DNA from: Polaromonas sp.
GTDB lineage: Bacteria; Pseudomonadota; Gammaproteobacteria; Burkholderiales; Burkholderiaceae_C
Length of the DNA: 15,936 nucleotides
Reading direction: 5' to 3'
Assembly: GCA_025362825.1 (NCBI GenBank)
Contig: JANYFF010000054.1
Span: 1-15,936, forward strand
Part shown: one piece after another, positions 13,511 through 15,936 of the stretch
Position numbering within the stretch: the first letter of the stretch is position 1
How the letters are laid out: every line of letters begins with the position of its first letter
Notes under the pieces: model-generated
What the model was told of the DNA's origin: nothing
The model's database searches: none
The model's input: only the letters and a program-made list of their open reading frames with translations
Made by a program: the position numbers and the translations under genes

Positions 13511-14428
13511 TCAGAGCCCCTGCGGGCCAAGCTTGTCGATGAGAACTTTCAAAGTGTCCATTTCAGACGTGGTGAGGTCGGCCAATGGTGTCCGCACAGG
13601 CCCGGCATCACGGCCCACAATCTTCGCACCGGCCTTGACAATGCTCACAGCATAACCTTGACGGCGATTGCGCAGGTCCAAGTAAGGCATAAAGAAATCC
13701 TTGAGAAAGCGATGCTGGGTTGGCAGGTCGTCATTAGCCACAGCGTGGTAGAAATCCATTGCCGTCCTGGGAATGAAATTGAAGACTGCTGACGAATACA
13801 CCGGGGTTCCGAGTGCCTTGTACGCAGCAGCGTAAACCTCGGCCGTAGGGAGACCTCCCAGATAGGCCAGGCGATCACCCAGCTTCTGATAAATCGCCAC
13901 CACGGCTTCGATATCGCCCACGCCATCCTTGAAGCCCACGAGGTTGGGGTTGCGCTCGGCCAGGCCGGCGAGGGTATCGGGCTTGAGCCGGCTGGATGCG
14001 CGGTTGTAAACGATGACGCCAAACTTGACGCTTTTGCAAACTGCCTCGATGTGCGCTGCGATGCCTTCCTGACAGGCCTCGGTGAGGTAATGCGGCAGCA
14101 GCAAAATGCCATGGGCGCCGACTTTCTCAGCCTCCTGCGCGCACTGGATGGCAAAACGTGTCGGCCCGCCTGTGCCGGCGATGATGGGCACTACACCGTG
14201 GCAGGTATCGACGGCCGTCTTGATGATGCCGGGATATTCTTCACCGGTCAGAGAGAAAAACTCGCCTGTTCCACCGGCGGCAAACAGCGCTGTCGCGCCG
14301 TAAGGCGCCAGCCACTCCAGGCGTTTGACATAGCCCTCCTTGTGGAAATCGCCATTGCTATCGAAATCGGTGAGCGGAAATGAGAGCAGGCCGGAGCCCA
14401 TGATATTTTTGAGTTCTTGAGGATTCAT
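13511..14428 (-). CDS. kdgD: 5-dehydro-4-deoxyglucarate dehydratase
   Basis: This 305-residue DapA-superfamily enzyme (EC 4.2.1.41) dehydrates and decarboxylates 5-dehydro-4-deoxy-D-glucarate to 2-oxoglutarate semialdehyde, CO2 and water. The substrate-binding loop reads GGTGEFFSL (52-60), Tyr141 lies in VYNRAS, and the Schiff-base Lys167 lies in VGFKDGVGD (164-172). The opening GSGLLSFPLTDFDSNGDF (11-28) and NRASSRLKPDTLAGLAE are characteristic of KdgD and not of dihydrodipicolinate synthase or N-acetylneuraminate lyase. Length matches the family (about 300-305). The start at 14428 lacks a clear purine-rich ribosome site, so coupling to the upstream garD is possible across a 65-bp gap. Its position between galactarate dehydratase and aldehyde dehydrogenase supports the assignment strongly. 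Confidence 0.95.
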   Translation of the reverse strand: MNPQELKNIMGSGLLSFPLTDFDSNGDFHKEGYVKRLEWLAPYGATALFAAGGTGEFFSLTGEEYPGIIKTAVDTCHGVVPIIAGTGGPTRFAIQCAQEAEKVGAHGILLLPHYLTEACQEGIAAHIEAVCKSVKFGVIVYNRASSRLKPDTLAGLAERNPNLVGFKDGVGDIEAVVAIYQKLGDRLAYLGGLPTAEVYAAAYKALGTPVYSSAVFNFIPRTAMDFYHAVANDDLPTQHRFLKDFFMPYLDLRNRRQGYAVSIVKAGAKIVGRDAGPVRTPLADLTTSEMDTLKVLIDKLGPQGL

Positions 14429-14493
14429 GGTTAGTCGCTAGGGGTGATGGGGAGTTGAATTCTTTAAAAATGAAGCAGGACTCACGCAGCCGG

Positions 14494-15936
14494 TCAGGTC
14501 ACCGGCGCCGGATTGAAAAGCACCAGGGCGTTGTGGAGCTTCCAGTGCTCGGCCCAAGTTTTCTTCCGGCCACTGGCGACGTCGAGCATCAGCTGGAAGA
14601 GTTCCCAGCCCACTTCTTCAATCGTCTTGTGGCCTTCGGCAATGCTTCCGGCATTAATGTCCATCAAGTCGTGCCAGCGGCGGGCCAGGTCGCTGCGGGT
14701 CGCCACCTTGATGACGGGTACCTCAGCCAAACCGTGTGGCGTGCCACGCCCGGTGGTGAACACATGCAGGTTCATGCCGGCAGCCACCTGCAAGGTGCCG
14801 CAGATGAAGTCGGACGCCGGGGTTGCCGCGTAGACAAGACCCTTTTGCCGGACTTTTTCGCCTGGCGATAGCACGCCGGATATCGCAGCGGAGCCTGATT
14901 TCACGATGGACCCCATGGCCTTTTCGACGATGTTGGACAGGCCGCCCTTTTTGTTGCCTGGTGTAGTGTTGGCGCTTCGATCAACGCGTCCTTTATCAAG
15001 GTAGGCGTCATACCAGGCCATTTCACGAATCATGGCGTCAGCCACTTCAGGCGTAGCGGCACGGGAGGTCAGCTGGTCAATGCCATCGCGGACTTCCGTG
15101 ACTTCGGAGAACATCACGGTCGCACCGGCGCGCACCAGCAAATCGCTGCAAAAACCTACAGCCGGATTTGCAGTCACGCCAGAAAATGCATCGCTTCCCC
15201 CGCATTGCACACCCACGACCAACTCACTTGCGGGCACTGTTTCGCGCCTGCGATTGTTGAGCCTGACCAGATGCTCATCAGCCTTTCGCATGATGGAGTC
15301 AACCATCGACATGAAGCCTACGTGGGCATCGTCCTGCAAACAGACTACATCGAGTTTGGGGCTGACATCACCATTGCCCGCGCCACGTTCTTCAACCAGC
15401 GGGATACTGCCGGGGGGCAGCAGGCGTTCTGGCTGCAGCTTCTCGCAACCCAGGCTCACCACCATCACCTCACCGCCAAAGTTCGGGTTCAGGGTGATAT
15501 TGCGCAGCGTTCGAATCGGGATGATGGCGTCAGGTGCATCAATGGCGACACTGCACCCATAGGTGTGCTCAAGCGCAACAACGTCATCGACGTTTGGAAA
15601 TCGCGGCAGAAGTTCGGCCTTGATGCGTGTGACCGCAAAGTCGGTCACACCGGCAACGCACTGGACCGTTTGCGTGATCGCCAGGATATTGCGCGAGCCG
15701 ACCGAGCCATCCGCGTTGCGATAGCCTTCAAACGTGTAGCCCTCGAGGGGCAATTCAGTTTTGGCCTTGATAGTCGCAATGGGCAAGCCGGCAAGCTTCC
15801 GTACGGCCGGCATCTTCAACAGCCGCTCATGCACCCAGCTGCCGGCCTTCAGGTCCTTGAGGGCATAACCGATCGTCACGTTGTACCGCCGCACAATCCC
15901 GCCTTCCGGGATGTCAACGAGTGCCACCTTGTGGGC
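14494..15936 (-). CDS. garD: Galactarate dehydratase (5' end outside the window)
   Basis: This UxaA/GarD-family lyase (EC 4.2.1.42) dehydrates galactarate to 5-dehydro-4-deoxy-D-glucarate. The visible 480 residues align by eye with nearly all of E. coli GarD as I recall it (about 523 residues): the end of the N-terminal SAF domain (HKVALVDIPEGG), then LEGYTFEGYRNADGSVGSRN (visible residues about 64-83), NPNFGGEVMV, QCGGSDAFSGVTANPAVG (about 244-261), and TTGRGTPHGL near 394-403, ending FNPAPVT as in E. coli. The in-frame GTG at 15927 is internal, because homology continues to the window edge, so the true start lies perhaps 50 residues further right. It is the first visible gene of the leftward aldarate operon. 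A glucarate- or altronate-specific relative is less likely given how closely the motifs match GarD. Confidence 0.95.
   Translation of the reverse strand, partial: AHKVALVDIPEGGIVRRYNVTIGYALKDLKAGSWVHERLLKMPAVRKLAGLPIATIKAKTELPLEGYTFEGYRNADGSVGSRNILAITQTVQCVAGVTDFAVTRIKAELLPRFPNVDDVVALEHTYGCSVAIDAPDAIIPIRTLRNITLNPNFGGEVMVVSLGCEKLQPERLLPPGSIPLVEERGAGNGDVSPKLDVVCLQDDAHVGFMSMVDSIMRKADEHLVRLNNRRRETVPASELVVGVQCGGSDAFSGVTANPAVGFCSDLLVRAGATVMFSEVTEVRDGIDQLTSRAATPEVADAMIREMAWYDAYLDKGRVDRSANTTPGNKKGGLSNIVEKAMGSIVKSGSAAISGVLSPGEKVRQKGLVYAATPASDFICGTLQVAAGMNLHVFTTGRGTPHGLAEVPVIKVATRSDLARRWHDLMDINAGSIAEGHKTIEEVGWELFQLMLDVASGRKKTWAEHWKLHNALVLFNPAPVT

Noticed and set aside
13426..13530. N-terminal extension of the aldehyde dehydrogenase to 13530
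   Set aside because: It would overlap the kdgD 3' end and adds 35 residues unlike the family; ATG 13425 has a good ribosome site and a normal protein opening.

Overview
The window looks like a catabolic region of a chromosome or large replicon from a Gram-negative, aerobic betaproteobacterium, most likely Burkholderiales (Comamonadaceae-like). This placement is inferred from the moderately high GC, the gene content (CoxGMSL-type molybdenum hydroxylase, Liv-type ABC importer, oxidative galactarate route) and the style of the proteins; no marker gene fixes it. Coding density is high. No stretch over 300 bp lacks a gene, and I see no RNA genes, insertion sequences, CRISPR arrays or prophage genes.

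Region A (1-3568, minus strand) is a leftward operon read in the order coxG-like, coxM-like (FAD), coxS-like (2Fe-2S), coxL-like (Mo cofactor). Successive structural genes overlap by 4 bp (ATGA). The large subunit runs off the left edge. It carries QYRGVGH where true CO dehydrogenases carry the CSFR active-site loop, so this should be a hydroxylase of an organic (probably N-heterocyclic or aromatic) substrate, not a CO oxidiser.

Region B (3569-3688) is a short divergent control region. It holds a direct repeat of TTGACCAA 31 bp apart, one copy of which opens a 16-bp imperfect palindrome just before the tetR ATG. It also holds a GC hairpin followed by five Ts.

Region C (3689-10847, plus strand) is one long rightward operon: a TetR-family regulator, a VOC (glyoxalase/extradiol superfamily) protein, an FAD monooxygenase resembling 2,6-dihydroxypyridine 3-monooxygenase, and a complete five-gene branched-chain-amino-acid-type ABC importer (binding protein, LivH, LivM, LivG, LivF). 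Gaps are 66 bp or less and several genes overlap. Regions A to C together read as one self-contained, substrate-regulated module: import, molybdenum hydroxylation, flavin hydroxylation, then a VOC step. The substrate is not identifiable from sequence alone.

Region D (10848-11029) is a 182-bp convergent intergenic gap with no gene and no clear terminator.

Region E (11030-15936, minus strand) is the oxidative (non-aldolase) galactarate/glucarate pathway, read right to left: galactarate dehydratase GarD (5' end beyond the window), 5-dehydro-4-deoxyglucarate dehydratase KdgD, 2-oxoglutarate semialdehyde dehydrogenase, and a D-2-hydroxyacid dehydrogenase of the glyoxylate/hydroxypyruvate reductase type. 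The first three convert galactarate to 2-oxoglutarate; the role of the fourth is unexplained. A perfect 9-bp hairpin lies between kdgD and the aldehyde dehydrogenase gene.
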